Source: Pseudoalteromonas sp. A25
GTDB taxonomy: Bacteria > Pseudomonadota > Gammaproteobacteria > Enterobacterales > Alteromonadaceae
Reading direction: 5' to 3'
Assembly (NCBI RefSeq): GCF_009176705.1
Contig: NZ_AP021846.1
Coordinates: 3,008,001 to 3,072,000 of the forward strand
DNA length: 64,000 nucleotides
Shown: in pieces, positions 37,094 through 46,382 of the stretch
Layout: every line of letters begins with the position of its first letter
Numbering within the stretch: the stretch's first letter is position 1
Position numbers and translations under genes: made by a program
Notes under the pieces: generated by a model
Told to the model about the DNA's origin: nothing
Databases searched by the model: none
What the model saw: only the letters and a program-made list of their open reading frames with translations

Positions 37094-37442
37094 TAACAGT
37101 TAAAATAACTCACTTTCCTTTGATTATACTCTTAGTGCTTTCCTAACAGCATAGAGTGACTATGCCGGAGCCAATCATTGCGCTCTGGCATAAATTTTTA
37201 TTACTTACCCAGCTTATTTTTCTTACCCGAATTAATCTTTTTCCATTCTTTATCATTTATTAGCTATAAATATTACTTAGCCTGCCGATACCCTAATATA
37301 TAAGTCATTTTTAAGCACGATAGCTCGCGCTATGAAACAAAACATCGTATGAGATTGATTTGGAACAAACATATCTTTTTTATGAGTATCAATTATTTGC
37401 AAGCCTCACAATTGCATTATAATTTAGGCGTAAGGAGGTGAT
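37094..37442. other. Intergenic region between pilin genes
   Basis: The left part holds the terminator at 37161-37199. The right part has TATAAT (37418-37423) with a TTGCAA at 37397, a spacer of 15, and a strong TAAGGAGGTGAT site before the second pilin. So pilin 2 may have its own sigma-70 promoter. No other gene or RNA is supported. Confidence 0.45.
37161..37199 (+). terminator. Rho-independent terminator after pilin 1
   Basis: The arms TATGCCGGAGC (37161-37171) and GCTCTGGCATA (37182-37192) are followed by AATTTTTATT. This separates the sigma-54-driven pilin from the second pilin gene. Confidence 0.82.
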
Positions 37443-37946
37443 ATGAACATACTACTCAAATCGTTATTAGTGGTTTCAGCTGCTTTGTCATTACCAGCAA
37501 CCACCGAAGTCACTGATCAAACAACAAATCAAGCCAAGTTTTCATTTGCAGGCACTGTCGAGCCGCTGTGTAAAACTAGTAGTGGTTCGAACAATATTAC
37601 CACCCTCACTTTGGATGCGTCACAAACAGCTCAAGAAATCGGCACGCTCGATGTTTGGTGCAATACTGATGACAATGCAACGACGGAGTATAGCTCTGCC
37701 AATGGCGGCTATTTAGTGGCCGACAATAGCCAAGGCAGCAAGTTAGCTTACACGCTAAGCATCGGTGATAAAACGGGAATAGACTTAAAAGCTGGCACTT
37801 ATACCCACGAGAAAGCGACTTCCGCTGGCACCAGCAATACTGGTGAAACTGAATCAACGCTTCTTAAAATTACGCCTCTGTCTAACGGGCTCAATGAATC
37901 TGGCACTTATTCAGACACCATTACCGTTACTGTCAGAGCATATTAA
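37443..37946 (+). CDS. Second pilin subunit, paralogue of pilin 1
   Basis: The protein has 167 residues with a signal peptide and the same domain as pilin 1: AKFSFAGTVEPLCKTSSG, IGTLDVWCNTDDNATTEYSSANGGYL, and NESGTYSDTITVTVRAY. The cysteine pair is kept. It has a near-perfect ribosome-binding site (AAGGAGGTGAT). It may be an alternative or minor shaft subunit, or a phase-like reserve. Tandem duplication is the likely origin. It has separate transcription signals from pilin 1. Confidence 0.83.
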   Translation: MNILLKSLLVVSAALSLPATTEVTDQTTNQAKFSFAGTVEPLCKTSSGSNNITTLTLDASQTAQEIGTLDVWCNTDDNATTEYSSANGGYLVADNSQGSKLAYTLSIGDKTGIDLKAGTYTHEKATSAGTSNTGETESTLLKITPLSNGLNESGTYSDTITVTVRAY

Positions 37947-38111
37947 CCAAAATAAACACTGGGCATCATCACTGTTTTTGGCTTACACCAAGGTATTATT
38001 TAAATAAGGCACTAATTTAGGCAGTATATAGACTTACATTGGGCTATGAGCAGCCACTCATTTTAATTACTGCCCACATAAACTAAGGTTCAGTTAGTTA
38101 AGGATAAACTG

Positions 38112-39296
38112 ATGAACACTACAGAGCGCTTTCATTATATCGACAACTTACGCAGCATCGCCTTGCTGTTTGGCATTGTTTTTCACGCTGCACTGGCTTA
38201 CGGACCTTATTTTTCGACCATGTGGTTTAGCGCAGACCCATCTAATCATGTGCTTTTCAATTACCTAGCGATATGGACTCACTTATTTAGAATGCCCCTG
38301 TTCTTTGTTATCGCAGGGTTTTGCGCAGCGCTATTAATTAGCAAACGTGGCCCAAATGCATTTATGACAGACCGCTTAAAACGATTATTGATACCGTTTA
38401 TCATTTTTTTACCCCTTACGCTTATTTGCGTTGTACATGCTATAAGCTGGAGTAGCAGCTTCTTAGACACTCTTCCTCTGCTGTTCACGGTATTTAAATC
38501 GGTTGATGAGCCAGTTATCACTACAATGCACTTATGGTTTATATGGAATTTGAGTCAATTTTGCTTGCTGCTTTGGTTAATAAGCCACTACCAAAAGTTA
38601 TACCAAGTTCTACTTTCGCTTAGCGTAAAGCCACTATTTTTGTGCATGATACTTCCAATTATTATTACATTCGCAATGAGTAGCCAAGCTGTGCCCTTTC
38701 CCCCGCCTGATAAAATAATGCCAATGGGCTGGTCTTTTGGTTTTTATGGTGTGTTATTTATAGTAGGAGCTGGGTTATTTCATCATCATAAAAAAATAAT
38801 TCACACTCGCCGGTGTCTTGGAGGGCTTTTTTTACTTGCGGTGTTCTCTTTACTGGCCTATTTTGCTCTTCTACCTCCTGCACCAACGTTAGAGAAAATG
38901 ATTGAAGCAGCCCGACTTGGGGCATTTGTACCTGAGCACTTTAACCCTTGGGCGGTTATCGTACAAACTGTTGCCATTTTAAGCTGGACCGCGAGCGTGT
39001 TTTTAGCAGGCTACCTATGGTTAAACAAGCAAAATGCAACCAGTCGCTATTTATCTGATGCTTCATATTGGATTTACCTGAGCCATGTTCCTATTTTGCT
39101 CTATATTCAGCTCCCTTTGATAAACACCGATTTGTCGGTGTTTTTAAAATTTATCATCTCTGTATGCGCAACATTAGGCATTGGGCTCATAAGCTATCAT
39201 TATTTAGTTAGAGGTACCGTGATCGGTCTGTTACTCAATGGCAAACGAACTGCTCACGCAACAAATCAATATGTTGTAAATCAGAACACAAACTAA
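38112..39296 (+). CDS. Acyltransferase family 3 integral membrane protein
   Basis: The protein has 394 residues with about ten membrane spans. The opening IDNLRSIALLFGIVFHAALAY contains the family histidine and arginine, followed by HLFRMPLFFVIAGFCAALLI. These match acyltransferase-3 proteins of the OpgC/MdoC group, which use acyl donors to modify glycans or other exported molecules at the inner membrane. There is no SGNH domain, unlike the 41759 protein. An AAGGATAAACTG site precedes the ATG. No partner gene adjoins it on the same strand. Confidence 0.85.
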   Translation: MNTTERFHYIDNLRSIALLFGIVFHAALAYGPYFSTMWFSADPSNHVLFNYLAIWTHLFRMPLFFVIAGFCAALLISKRGPNAFMTDRLKRLLIPFIIFLPLTLICVVHAISWSSSFLDTLPLLFTVFKSVDEPVITTMHLWFIWNLSQFCLLLWLISHYQKLYQVLLSLSVKPLFLCMILPIIITFAMSSQAVPFPPPDKIMPMGWSFGFYGVLFIVGAGLFHHHKKIIHTRRCLGGLFLLAVFSLLAYFALLPPAPTLEKMIEAARLGAFVPEHFNPWAVIVQTVAILSWTASVFLAGYLWLNKQNATSRYLSDASYWIYLSHVPILLYIQLPLINTDLSVFLKFIISVCATLGIGLISYHYLVRGTVIGLLLNGKRTAHATNQYVVNQNTN

Positions 39297-39702
39297 AACA
39301 GTGCAATATGAATGTTGGTTGCCTACTTACAAACCCAGATACTGTTATATTTAAAACACTGGCAAGTGCGTCAAGTATTGATAAGCCGCAACACTAAATA
39401 AATAAGCCACTTATCAAATTTTGCAGCAAATAGTACAAAGAGATTGCCATTCCAAGGTTATTAGGAACCGCAGCAAGGGATAAAAAGTGAGTAATACCAA
39501 TTGCATTAAATTAGTGATCAGATATTGCGAAAGATAAGTGGCTTAGTAACAAGGCAAATATTTCGCTATGTAGTTATTCTACATGAGAAATATTTAACGC
39601 AGTTAATGAGTTATTTAGCTCGCTAGAATGATCAATGTATTAATAAAATTGGTATAACTGGATGCTAGAGTCATCCAGTTACTCTCGTGACATGGAGGCG
39701 TT
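39297..39702. other. Intergenic region with MITE copy
   Basis: The first 197 bases hold nothing I can identify. Bases 39494-39655 are the family A element. A hairpin (AACTGGATG at 39656-39664 with CATCCAGTT at 39672-39680) directly follows, near the 3' end of the lipoprotein gene. It could have been that gene's terminator, and the element now sits where a T run would be. Confidence 0.5.
39494..39655. repeat. 162-bp MITE-like element, family A copy 2
   Basis: It has ATACCAATTGCATTAA at the left end and AATTGGTAT at the right end. It differs from the other two copies at only a few positions (for example TTAGTGATC and GAAAGATAAGTGG). It lies next to the 3' end of the lipoprotein gene. Confidence 0.85.
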
Positions 39703-41598
39703 CTAATTTAGCTTTTTAAATCTTCTAGTTCCTTCATACATTTCCTTCTCTGTCTCACTGGTATACATAGAAGTATATTTGAATGTATATATATCATTTT
39801 CTTTTTTAAGGATTTTAAGATTTCTGACTAAGTGCGAATACCCAATATCTGAAAGGTATGTTTGGCAAGCTGCAAAGTCGACTAGCTCTGCATTTTTACA
39901 TTTTCTGCTAGAGAGTATTGAGAAACTGCCATCTGCTTCAACCTTAAAATAGTCGCTTTCTTCAGGAATGAGCAAATCTGAGCTCATTCTAAAAAGCGTT
40001 TTATCCGCACTTAAATACATACGGTCGTAATACTCCCATGCATAGTTCATGTGTTCAAACGTACCATAATAATCTTCAGCCGATATATTCTGATCTACTT
40101 CATAATGATAATAACCCGTAGTGTTGACAATTTTGCCGCTGTCTTTGTTTACCGTTTGTAAGCTCATGATAACTTGGCCGTTCGGGTACGAATAAAAGTT
40201 AAACTTATTACTTTTACCATTAAATTCAACTGTCAGCTCTGAGCCATTTTTAACGTACGTAAAAGGTAAGGTCGTAGAATTAGACTTACCGGCAGTTTCA
40301 AGCTTAGCAATACCTGTTGTTTCACCCGTTATAGTAAACTCCACGCCACCGCTGTAATCATAACCACCTACTTTAATTTCATCATATGTTGACACAAGCC
40401 TACCGGTGTAAGTTGAGCCAATCGCAAGCTCTGGGTTTACATCGCTTACAGGTACTATAGGGTATGCAATAAGATCAGACTTGATAGCCATAAAATCACT
40501 TATTTGCTCTGTTATCACAACATCGCTATTGGTCGGTTTGTAATGATACTTCGTTTTTATTACTAAGTGCCCTTGTACTTCTCCAATCACTTCAACCGAG
40601 TCGTAAGTTACAGTAAAGTCTACCGCCTCATCAGGGTAAGAAATTCGATAGTCCCTATCAAACGACTTTTTATGAGCGTTAAAGCGACCTGTATCTGAAT
40701 CATACGTACCTTGCAATGTAAAGGTCGTATAATGCATGTTACTTCCATCATATGATGTGTAGTTACTAGGCATATGCGCTCGGGCTTCTATGCTTGAATC
40801 TCTGGTTTGTGAACTGTTTAAATAACTCAAAGCGGAGTAGGAAGAATAATCAGAAGGCGTTGCAAATAGCTTATCACTTGAATGAGGTTGAACCTTATTT
40901 AGCATTATAGGCTTAACATCGCCCGAACTATCTTTATATGCAACGTACAGTTTATTACTCGACTTGGCGATAACCTGTACGCTTGTCACTGATTGCGAAT
41001 AACAGTTATAGATACAACCATACGTGAACAAATCAATCCTCTTGAGAGACTGGGCATCATATTCAAATCTGCTCAACTCGTTGCTATCAATTAATACACC
41101 TTGGTCATTATCATTAAATACAATACCAAACTCTTGATTTGCACCTTCCCATGCACCCAAAAATTCTGATGGTGATACCTCTAGGTCTTCCCATTTTTGG
41201 GGGTTATCTAGAATATTAACCGCTAAATCATAGCTCGTTGACTTATCTCCATCAGAAACGCTGATCTCATAGACATGATTAGCGATATCTAAGAAACCTG
41301 GTGTAGCAGTCAACTTTACCTGATCATTTTCAATGGTGTAGCTTAACCATTGTGGCTGATTATCAATACTAATAGATAACTCATCACCTTCTTTGTCTTG
41401 AGTATTTAGTACAAAGTTAAACTCTGTTTTAGCACTCACATCCACAGTAAAAATACCACTTAACGTAGGTGCAGTATTTGACACTACAGGAGGACTCGTT
41501 GAGTTATCAGGTGTTGTTGAAGGTGAATTACTACCAGATGAACCACCACATCCGGTCAAAACAAGGCTACAGGCAAGTAGCAAAGGACTGTATTTCAT
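39703..41598 (-). CDS. Large lipoprotein with cadherin-like domain
   Basis: The protein has 631 residues. The N terminus is a lipoprotein signal with lipobox LTGC (residues 14-17), then a low-complexity linker rich in S, T, G and P (about 18-45). A cadherin/Ig-like domain (about 45-130) has NTQDKEGDELSISIDNQPQWL and ends in ISVSDGDKSTSYDLAVNI. The larger part (about 135-631) is strand-rich without a motif I recognise. It should be anchored in the outer membrane or periplasm. There is no adjacent operon partner. An acyltransferase gene is divergent, 160 bases away. Confidence 0.78.
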   Translation of the reverse strand: MKYSPLLLACSLVLTGCGGSSGSNSPSTTPDNSTSPPVVSNTAPTLSGIFTVDVSAKTEFNFVLNTQDKEGDELSISIDNQPQWLSYTIENDQVKLTATPGFLDIANHVYEISVSDGDKSTSYDLAVNILDNPQKWEDLEVSPSEFLGAWEGANQEFGIVFNDNDQGVLIDSNELSRFEYDAQSLKRIDLFTYGCIYNCYSQSVTSVQVIAKSSNKLYVAYKDSSGDVKPIMLNKVQPHSSDKLFATPSDYSSYSALSYLNSSQTRDSSIEARAHMPSNYTSYDGSNMHYTTFTLQGTYDSDTGRFNAHKKSFDRDYRISYPDEAVDFTVTYDSVEVIGEVQGHLVIKTKYHYKPTNSDVVITEQISDFMAIKSDLIAYPIVPVSDVNPELAIGSTYTGRLVSTYDEIKVGGYDYSGGVEFTITGETTGIAKLETAGKSNSTTLPFTYVKNGSELTVEFNGKSNKFNFYSYPNGQVIMSLQTVNKDSGKIVNTTGYYHYEVDQNISAEDYYGTFEHMNYAWEYYDRMYLSADKTLFRMSSDLLIPEESDYFKVEADGSFSILSSRKCKNAELVDFAACQTYLSDIGYSHLVRNLKILKKENDIYTFKYTSMYTSETEKEMYEGTRRFKKLN

Positions 41599-41758
41599 TA
41601 TTTCATTCCATTGTTTAAGAGGTTATTTTAAAAAATCGCAATTGTACCTATAAAAAACAAATTTTTATACCGAAAATCAGCACAACCTTTACGCTAGTTT
41701 TTTTTAAACCTTCATTCCTATAAAATGCACGTAATAATGACTCGGTTGGGAACAAAAC

Positions 41759-43639
41759 TTGGAATTCAGGAAGGATATAAATGGCTTGAGAGCCATTGCA
41801 GTGTTGGCTGTTTTACTATTTCATTTTAATGATAATTGGATGCCCGGAGGATTTGCTGGGGTTGACGTCTTTTTTGTCATTTCAGGCTTTTTAATGACTG
41901 GCATAATCATGAAAGGACTTGAGACTAACACCTTCTCATTACTGAGGTTTTATCTTGCTCGCGCAAATAGAATCATCCCTCCTTTACTAGTCTTATGTAC
42001 AGTATTGTTACTGTTGGGGTGGTTTTACCTCTCTCCAATAGAGTACCGCTCCTTGGGTAAACATGCCGCCGCAAGTTTGAGCTTTCTCTCTAATGTAATT
42101 TACCTCACAGAGTCAGGGTACTTTGACGCAACCTCACATGAAAAGTGGCTACTGCATACATGGTCTCTGTCGGTTGAATGGCAGTTTTATATCGTTTACC
42201 CAATTATTCTGGTGCTATTGCGACGATTTATCTCGCTCAATGCAATAAAGGGCATCCTTCTAGCCACAACCGCTATTGGCTTTTTATACAGTGTAAACAT
42301 GACTTTAAATTCACCAAGCTCAGCGTATTATTTATTTTTCACAAGGGCTTGGGAAATGACGCTCGGCGGCCTTGCATATCTATATCCTTTCACACTAAGT
42401 ACAAGCAAAAAAAGGTGGTTGGAATACACAGGTATCACCTTAGTAATTGGCTCCTACGTATTGTTCTCTAGTGAAACAGCTTGGCCCGGATACGCCGCAC
42501 TCTTTCCTGTATTAGGCACGTTTTTTATAATACAAGCTCAGCGAAGCAATAGTGTATTCACGGGTAACCCGGTATTTCAAAAAATAGGCACATGGTCTTA
42601 CTCAATTTATCTGTGGCATTGGCCACTAGTCGTTGTAGCCTATAAGCTTGAAATTCAATCTTGGCCAATACTTTTATTAGGTGTTTTGTCTTCTGTTGCG
42701 TTAGGTTTTCTTAGTTGGAAATGGGTTGAAACAATACGCTTTCAAAAAGCCAACAGTTGGACTGCCATTTTCAAACTCAAATACATATATGCAACAGCTT
42801 TAGTGGCAGTACTTTCAGCATTAGTATATGTTCAAAATGGCTTAAATAGCCGGTTTGAAGGATTTTCTGGTGGTTTAAAGAGCCCAATGAGGCACTGTGC
42901 AGTTGAATTAGGTAACTACGAAGAGCCAGCGAAGGCATGCGAGTATTATGATGGTGAGGTTACTTGGGCGGTACTGGGCGATAGCCACTCTATAGAACTG
43001 TCATATTCCCTGGCAAATGCGCTCAAAGAACAAGATATTGCATTAAAACAGTTTAGTTACCAAGGGTGCTTTCCAGACTTTGACACTGAATCAAAGCAAC
43101 TTTGCACTCAATGGTATCAAAATGCAGTAAAACATATTATTGAAGATACACGCATTAAACATGTTGTCATCAGCCACCGATTAAGTAGCATTCTTGGCCT
43201 TCATATTGGCAGTGCTAATAAAACTCTAAGTAAAAAGGGATTATTGTCGTTAGCAACATTAGATAATACAGTCAAAGAGTTGGCAAAACACAAACAACAA
43301 GTTTTTATTGTATCTCCTATACCTGAGATCAGCACAACCGTCGGTGCATTAATGACAAGGCGACTACTACAACATAAGCTGTCTTCCTCTATTGAGGGTC
43401 AATCGACAGAGCAATATCTAACGCAAAACAAATTGATTTTTGATCACATAAACAGCACTCAATACCCCAATAACGTTACTTGGGTGGATGTAAAAGATAC
43501 CTATTGCGATGAGTCGCATTGTTATGCGATTAGGGAGGGACGTATTTTGTACTTTGATGCTGATCATCCATCTACGTTAGCAACCGATCTAGTTTCTAAA
43601 AAGATAATAAACTCTAAAAACACAGCAGCGGCTAACTAG
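41759..43639 (+). CDS. Acyltransferase 3 fused to SGNH domain (OafA-like)
   Basis: The start is unusual: a TTG at 41759, because the frame has a TGA at 41738 and no ATG or GTG before the conserved opening EFRKDINGLRAIAVLAVLLFHF. It gives 626 residues. Residues 1 to about 345 are ten membrane spans with the acyltransferase-3 pattern (FFVISGFLMTG, SLSVEWQFYIVYP). Residues about 370-620 are an SGNH hydrolase-like domain with the catalytic serine in GDSHSIE and a late DADHPS. Such proteins O-acetylate surface polysaccharides or lipopolysaccharide. The target here is unknown, and no polysaccharide genes adjoin it. Confidence 0.85.
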   Translation: MEFRKDINGLRAIAVLAVLLFHFNDNWMPGGFAGVDVFFVISGFLMTGIIMKGLETNTFSLLRFYLARANRIIPPLLVLCTVLLLLGWFYLSPIEYRSLGKHAAASLSFLSNVIYLTESGYFDATSHEKWLLHTWSLSVEWQFYIVYPIILVLLRRFISLNAIKGILLATTAIGFLYSVNMTLNSPSSAYYLFFTRAWEMTLGGLAYLYPFTLSTSKKRWLEYTGITLVIGSYVLFSSETAWPGYAALFPVLGTFFIIQAQRSNSVFTGNPVFQKIGTWSYSIYLWHWPLVVVAYKLEIQSWPILLLGVLSSVALGFLSWKWVETIRFQKANSWTAIFKLKYIYATALVAVLSALVYVQNGLNSRFEGFSGGLKSPMRHCAVELGNYEEPAKACEYYDGEVTWAVLGDSHSIELSYSLANALKEQDIALKQFSYQGCFPDFDTESKQLCTQWYQNAVKHIIEDTRIKHVVISHRLSSILGLHIGSANKTLSKKGLLSLATLDNTVKELAKHKQQVFIVSPIPEISTTVGALMTRRLLQHKLSSSIEGQSTEQYLTQNKLIFDHINSTQYPNNVTWVDVKDTYCDESHCYAIREGRILYFDADHPSTLATDLVSKKIINSKNTAAAN

Positions 43640-43671
43640 CAAAACATAATGTAAACATCATCGCATACCAC

Positions 43672-43705
43672 AAAGGGGCTGTGTTTTTAAACCACAGCCC
43701 CTTTT
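43672..43705. terminator. Bidirectional terminator between acyltransferase and kinase genes
   Basis: The arms AAAGGGGCTGTG (43672-43683) and CACAGCCCCTTTT (43693-43705) pair over at least 11 bp. They serve convergent genes (41759+ and 43786-). Confidence 0.8.
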
Positions 43706-43785
43706 AAGATACTTTTGGAACTCAACATCTTGAACACTGATTCGCTCTTTTTAAGAGCAAACGCGATGAGTTATTTAATGACTAA

Positions 43786-45075
43786 TTATTGGCAAACAGG
43801 TAAAAAAGCGATAAAACGTGTTCCTTTTCCTAGCTTGCTTTCTACTTCTATTGAACCGCCATGAGCTTCAACAATGCTTTTGCACAAGCAAAGGCCGAGC
43901 CCTATCCCTTTTGCGTCTCGATAGGCCACTTTGCTCACCCTATAAAAGGGTTCGAATAAATGAGACAGTGCTGCTTTGGAAATGCCTCGGCCTTGATCAG
44001 CAACCACCAAGGTTAAATTGTTATCATCGGCTGTTACTTCAAGCCAACATTCAACATCGTTATTGTTATGCTTTAACGCATTATTCAATAAATTCCGTAT
44101 TAAAAACTTAAAGCGTCCCACATCAACACGCAACACGACATCAGGCACCTCGCCAACCCGCCGTATACGTTGAAATGAAATAGACTCAGCTAAAATTTCA
44201 TCTATCAGTGCTGGCAAGTAATTATTGGTTAAGTGCAGTGCTTGATGGCCCGAACGCAGCCTCTCTCCTTCTACCAGTTGTTCGATCAGCTGCTCCATGT
44301 GTTGAATATCTTGAGTAACTTTTTCTATATGCTTGTCTTTGTGACTCATTGCTAAAGACACCTGCATATGCGCCAACGGCGTTCTTAACTCATGGCTTAC
44401 TGCCAGTAATAACTCGTTTTTAGCCTCAAACATGGTATTTAAGTCTGCAATCATTTTATTCACGCCTTGTATTAGCTCTGCAAACTCATTATTTGGAATG
44501 CGCTCAATGCTTTGCGTGAAGTCACCTTTAGACACCTGTTTTACAACCGAAAACATATCCATCAGAGGGGTTAACCAATAGCGCAATATCCCATAGCTTG
44601 CACAGAGAATGGTAATTGCCAGTAACCAAGGCCAATACACCACCCATTTTGAATAAACTAAAAGGTTAAAAGGCGTTGATGTAATAGCGACCCAACCATC
44701 AGGCAGCTGATAAAGTAAGTAGTATTTAGAGTGATATTTGGCGTAAAAAACCGCTTTGAAAGGGCTAGCATGTTCAAGCAAGGTGGCAATACTGGGAAAG
44801 TCAGTAATATTACTAAAACGCTGGCCTTGCCTTTCAATGGCAATATCGCCCTTAATTTGCTCTGCATACTGATGAATTTGGTAGTGCTGTGGTGATGTGG
44901 ACTCAATGCTTTTAAAAAATGCCTGCATTGCTTTATATCTAAGGTCAAGCTGCCTTAGCGCCTGCTCTTCACTCATAACAAAATACGCGGCAACAAAACA
45001 AAGCCCTAATAAAATTGTTGAAGCGCCAAATAACGCAAAAAAGCGACTAAACAAACCAAATTTTGGAAAGTTCAC
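43786..45075 (-). CDS. Cpx-like sensor histidine kinase, second system
   Basis: The protein has 429 residues. It opens MNFPKFGLFSRFFALFGAS with a membrane span, a periplasmic sensor (about 35-140), a second span (VYWPWLLAITILCASYGIL), HAMP, the phospho-histidine in AVSHELRTPLAHMQVSLAM, an N box NLLNNALKHN, DQGRGISK and GIGLGLCLCKS. It is a paralogue of the kinase at 29360-30658 and is encoded with an overlapping regulator. The Spy/CpxP-like gene divergent from its operon supports an envelope-stress role. Confidence 0.92.
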   Translation of the reverse strand: MNFPKFGLFSRFFALFGASTILLGLCFVAAYFVMSEEQALRQLDLRYKAMQAFFKSIESTSPQHYQIHQYAEQIKGDIAIERQGQRFSNITDFPSIATLLEHASPFKAVFYAKYHSKYYLLYQLPDGWVAITSTPFNLLVYSKWVVYWPWLLAITILCASYGILRYWLTPLMDMFSVVKQVSKGDFTQSIERIPNNEFAELIQGVNKMIADLNTMFEAKNELLLAVSHELRTPLAHMQVSLAMSHKDKHIEKVTQDIQHMEQLIEQLVEGERLRSGHQALHLTNNYLPALIDEILAESISFQRIRRVGEVPDVVLRVDVGRFKFLIRNLLNNALKHNNNDVECWLEVTADDNNLTLVVADQGRGISKAALSHLFEPFYRVSKVAYRDAKGIGLGLCLCKSIVEAHGGSIEVESKLGKGTRFIAFLPVCQ

Positions 45076-45758
45076 AGCCGCTTACCTACAAAACAGTAGC
45101 CCATATTACGTATCGTTTTAATATATTTAGGGCTTTGAGCCGAGTCTTTAAGCTTGCTTCGTAATCGACTCAGTAATATATCCACGGAACGGCTATATAC
45201 GTCAGAGTTCATGCCTTTTAACTCATGGAGTAACTCATCTCGGTTAAACACTCGACAAGGATTGCCAGCCAACAAAGTGAGCAACCTAAATTCCATTCCT
45301 GTAAAGTCAACTTGCTGCCCTTCTAGTGTCACTTTATGGTGGTCAGGATAAATATCTAACCCTAAAAACGACCATTTAGTCTCTTTTTTGGCCATTGTGT
45401 TATTTCGTCGTAACAACACCTTGATCCTTGCAACCAACTCTCTTGGCTCAAAAGGCTTCGCTAAATAATCATCCGCACCTATCTCAAGGCCTAATACTTT
45501 ATCTGTTAACTCGCCCCTAGCTGTAAGCATTATAATCGGTGTGTCGTATTGCTCGCGGATCTCTTTGCACACGGTAAACCCATCTTTTTCAGGTAGCATA
45601 ACATCTAAAAGTATTATATCTGGCGTTTTCTCAGCCAATACACTCAGACCTGCTGATGGCGTACCACATGTAAGTAACGCTATATCATACTGAGCAACGT
45701 ACTCTTGCAGACGCGCACATAATGTAGGGTCGTCATCAATCATTAATACTGTTTTCAC
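45072..45758 (-). CDS. Cpx-like OmpR-family response regulator, second system
   Basis: The protein has 228 residues. The receiver shows MIDDD, the phosphoacceptor D in IILLDVMLPEKDG, MLTARGEL and YLAKPFEP. The DNA-binding domain has SVDILLSRLRSKLKD and IRNMGYCFVG. It is close to the regulator at 28674. The stop overlaps the kinase start (ATGA). The operator 70 bases upstream of the start (45829-45853) matches the operator of the first system, and the same intergenic region serves the divergent Spy/CpxP-like gene. Confidence 0.92.
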   Translation of the reverse strand: MKTVLMIDDDPTLCARLQEYVAQYDIALLTCGTPSAGLSVLAEKTPDIILLDVMLPEKDGFTVCKEIREQYDTPIIMLTARGELTDKVLGLEIGADDYLAKPFEPRELVARIKVLLRRNNTMAKKETKWSFLGLDIYPDHHKVTLEGQQVDFTGMEFRLLTLLAGNPCRVFNRDELLHELKGMNSDVYSRSVDILLSRLRSKLKDSAQSPKYIKTIRNMGYCFVGKRL

Positions 45759-45828
45759 CGAATTTCCTTAGCTCATACACGCTTGCTATTGTTCATAATA
45801 ACAGCCTATTTGCTTGCGCTCACTAAAT

Positions 45829-45853
45829 GTTACGTTTCGTTACATAGCGTTGC
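45829..45853 (-). promoter_or_regulatory. Three-part Cpx-like operator, second system
   Basis: Read on the minus strand it is GCAAC-N5-GTAAC-N5-GTAAC, with half-sites at 45853-45849, 45843-45839 and 45833-45829. The order and orientation relative to the regulator are the same as in the site at 28565-28589. It lies between the divergent regulator gene and the Spy/CpxP-like gene, so it could control both. Confidence 0.72.
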
Positions 45854-45935
45854 CCCGCAGAAAAGTAACTTTTATTCATTGGCGTATCCTTGGTAACACA
45901 AACAGCAAACCAAACGCTTTAAATAGGATACAAAA

Positions 45936-46340
45936 ATGAAAAACCCTCTTTTTACAATTGCAGCCATATCTTTACTGAGCTTAAACACCTTTAGCACGCC
46001 ACCGGCATATGCCAACGAAGATATAATGAAACTACTGCTTAAAACGCAAAACCTGTCTGAACAACAAGCCTCTCTTGCATTGAACGCAGCTAGGTCGGTA
46101 AAGCTTTTTGGAGAAACAATACAAGCCGACAAAGCCCAAGCGAAAACCTACATGCTTGGTCTTATTCAAAGCGACAACATGGACGTTGACTACATGATGA
46201 AGTCTTATAGGCATTGGCAGACTCAAGTCGATACTAAAGTAGAAAATATGCTTAATGACCTTGCCGCCTTGCACAGCCAATTAGACCAAGAGCAACGTCA
46301 GCAACTACTCAAAACACTGCAAAAATTAGCACAACGATAA
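45936..46340 (+). CDS. Spy/CpxP-like small periplasmic protein
   Basis: The protein has 134 residues. A signal peptide (MKNPLFTIAAISLLSLNTFS, cleavage near AYANED) is followed by an all-helical body of about 110 residues with Q-rich heptads, ending LDQEQRQQLLKTLQKLAQR. This resembles the LTxxQ-type helices of Spy/CpxP, but the classical LTxxQ box is not exact. It could be a periplasmic chaperone or a negative regulator of the kinase encoded on the other strand. It is divergent from the regulator gene with a Cpx-like operator between. Confidence 0.6.
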   Translation: MKNPLFTIAAISLLSLNTFSTPPAYANEDIMKLLLKTQNLSEQQASLALNAARSVKLFGETIQADKAQAKTYMLGLIQSDNMDVDYMMKSYRHWQTQVDTKVENMLNDLAALHSQLDQEQRQQLLKTLQKLAQR

Positions 46341-46382
46341 GCTCCCTTCCATCCGCTAATGCCGCCATTAAGAGGTAATCTT

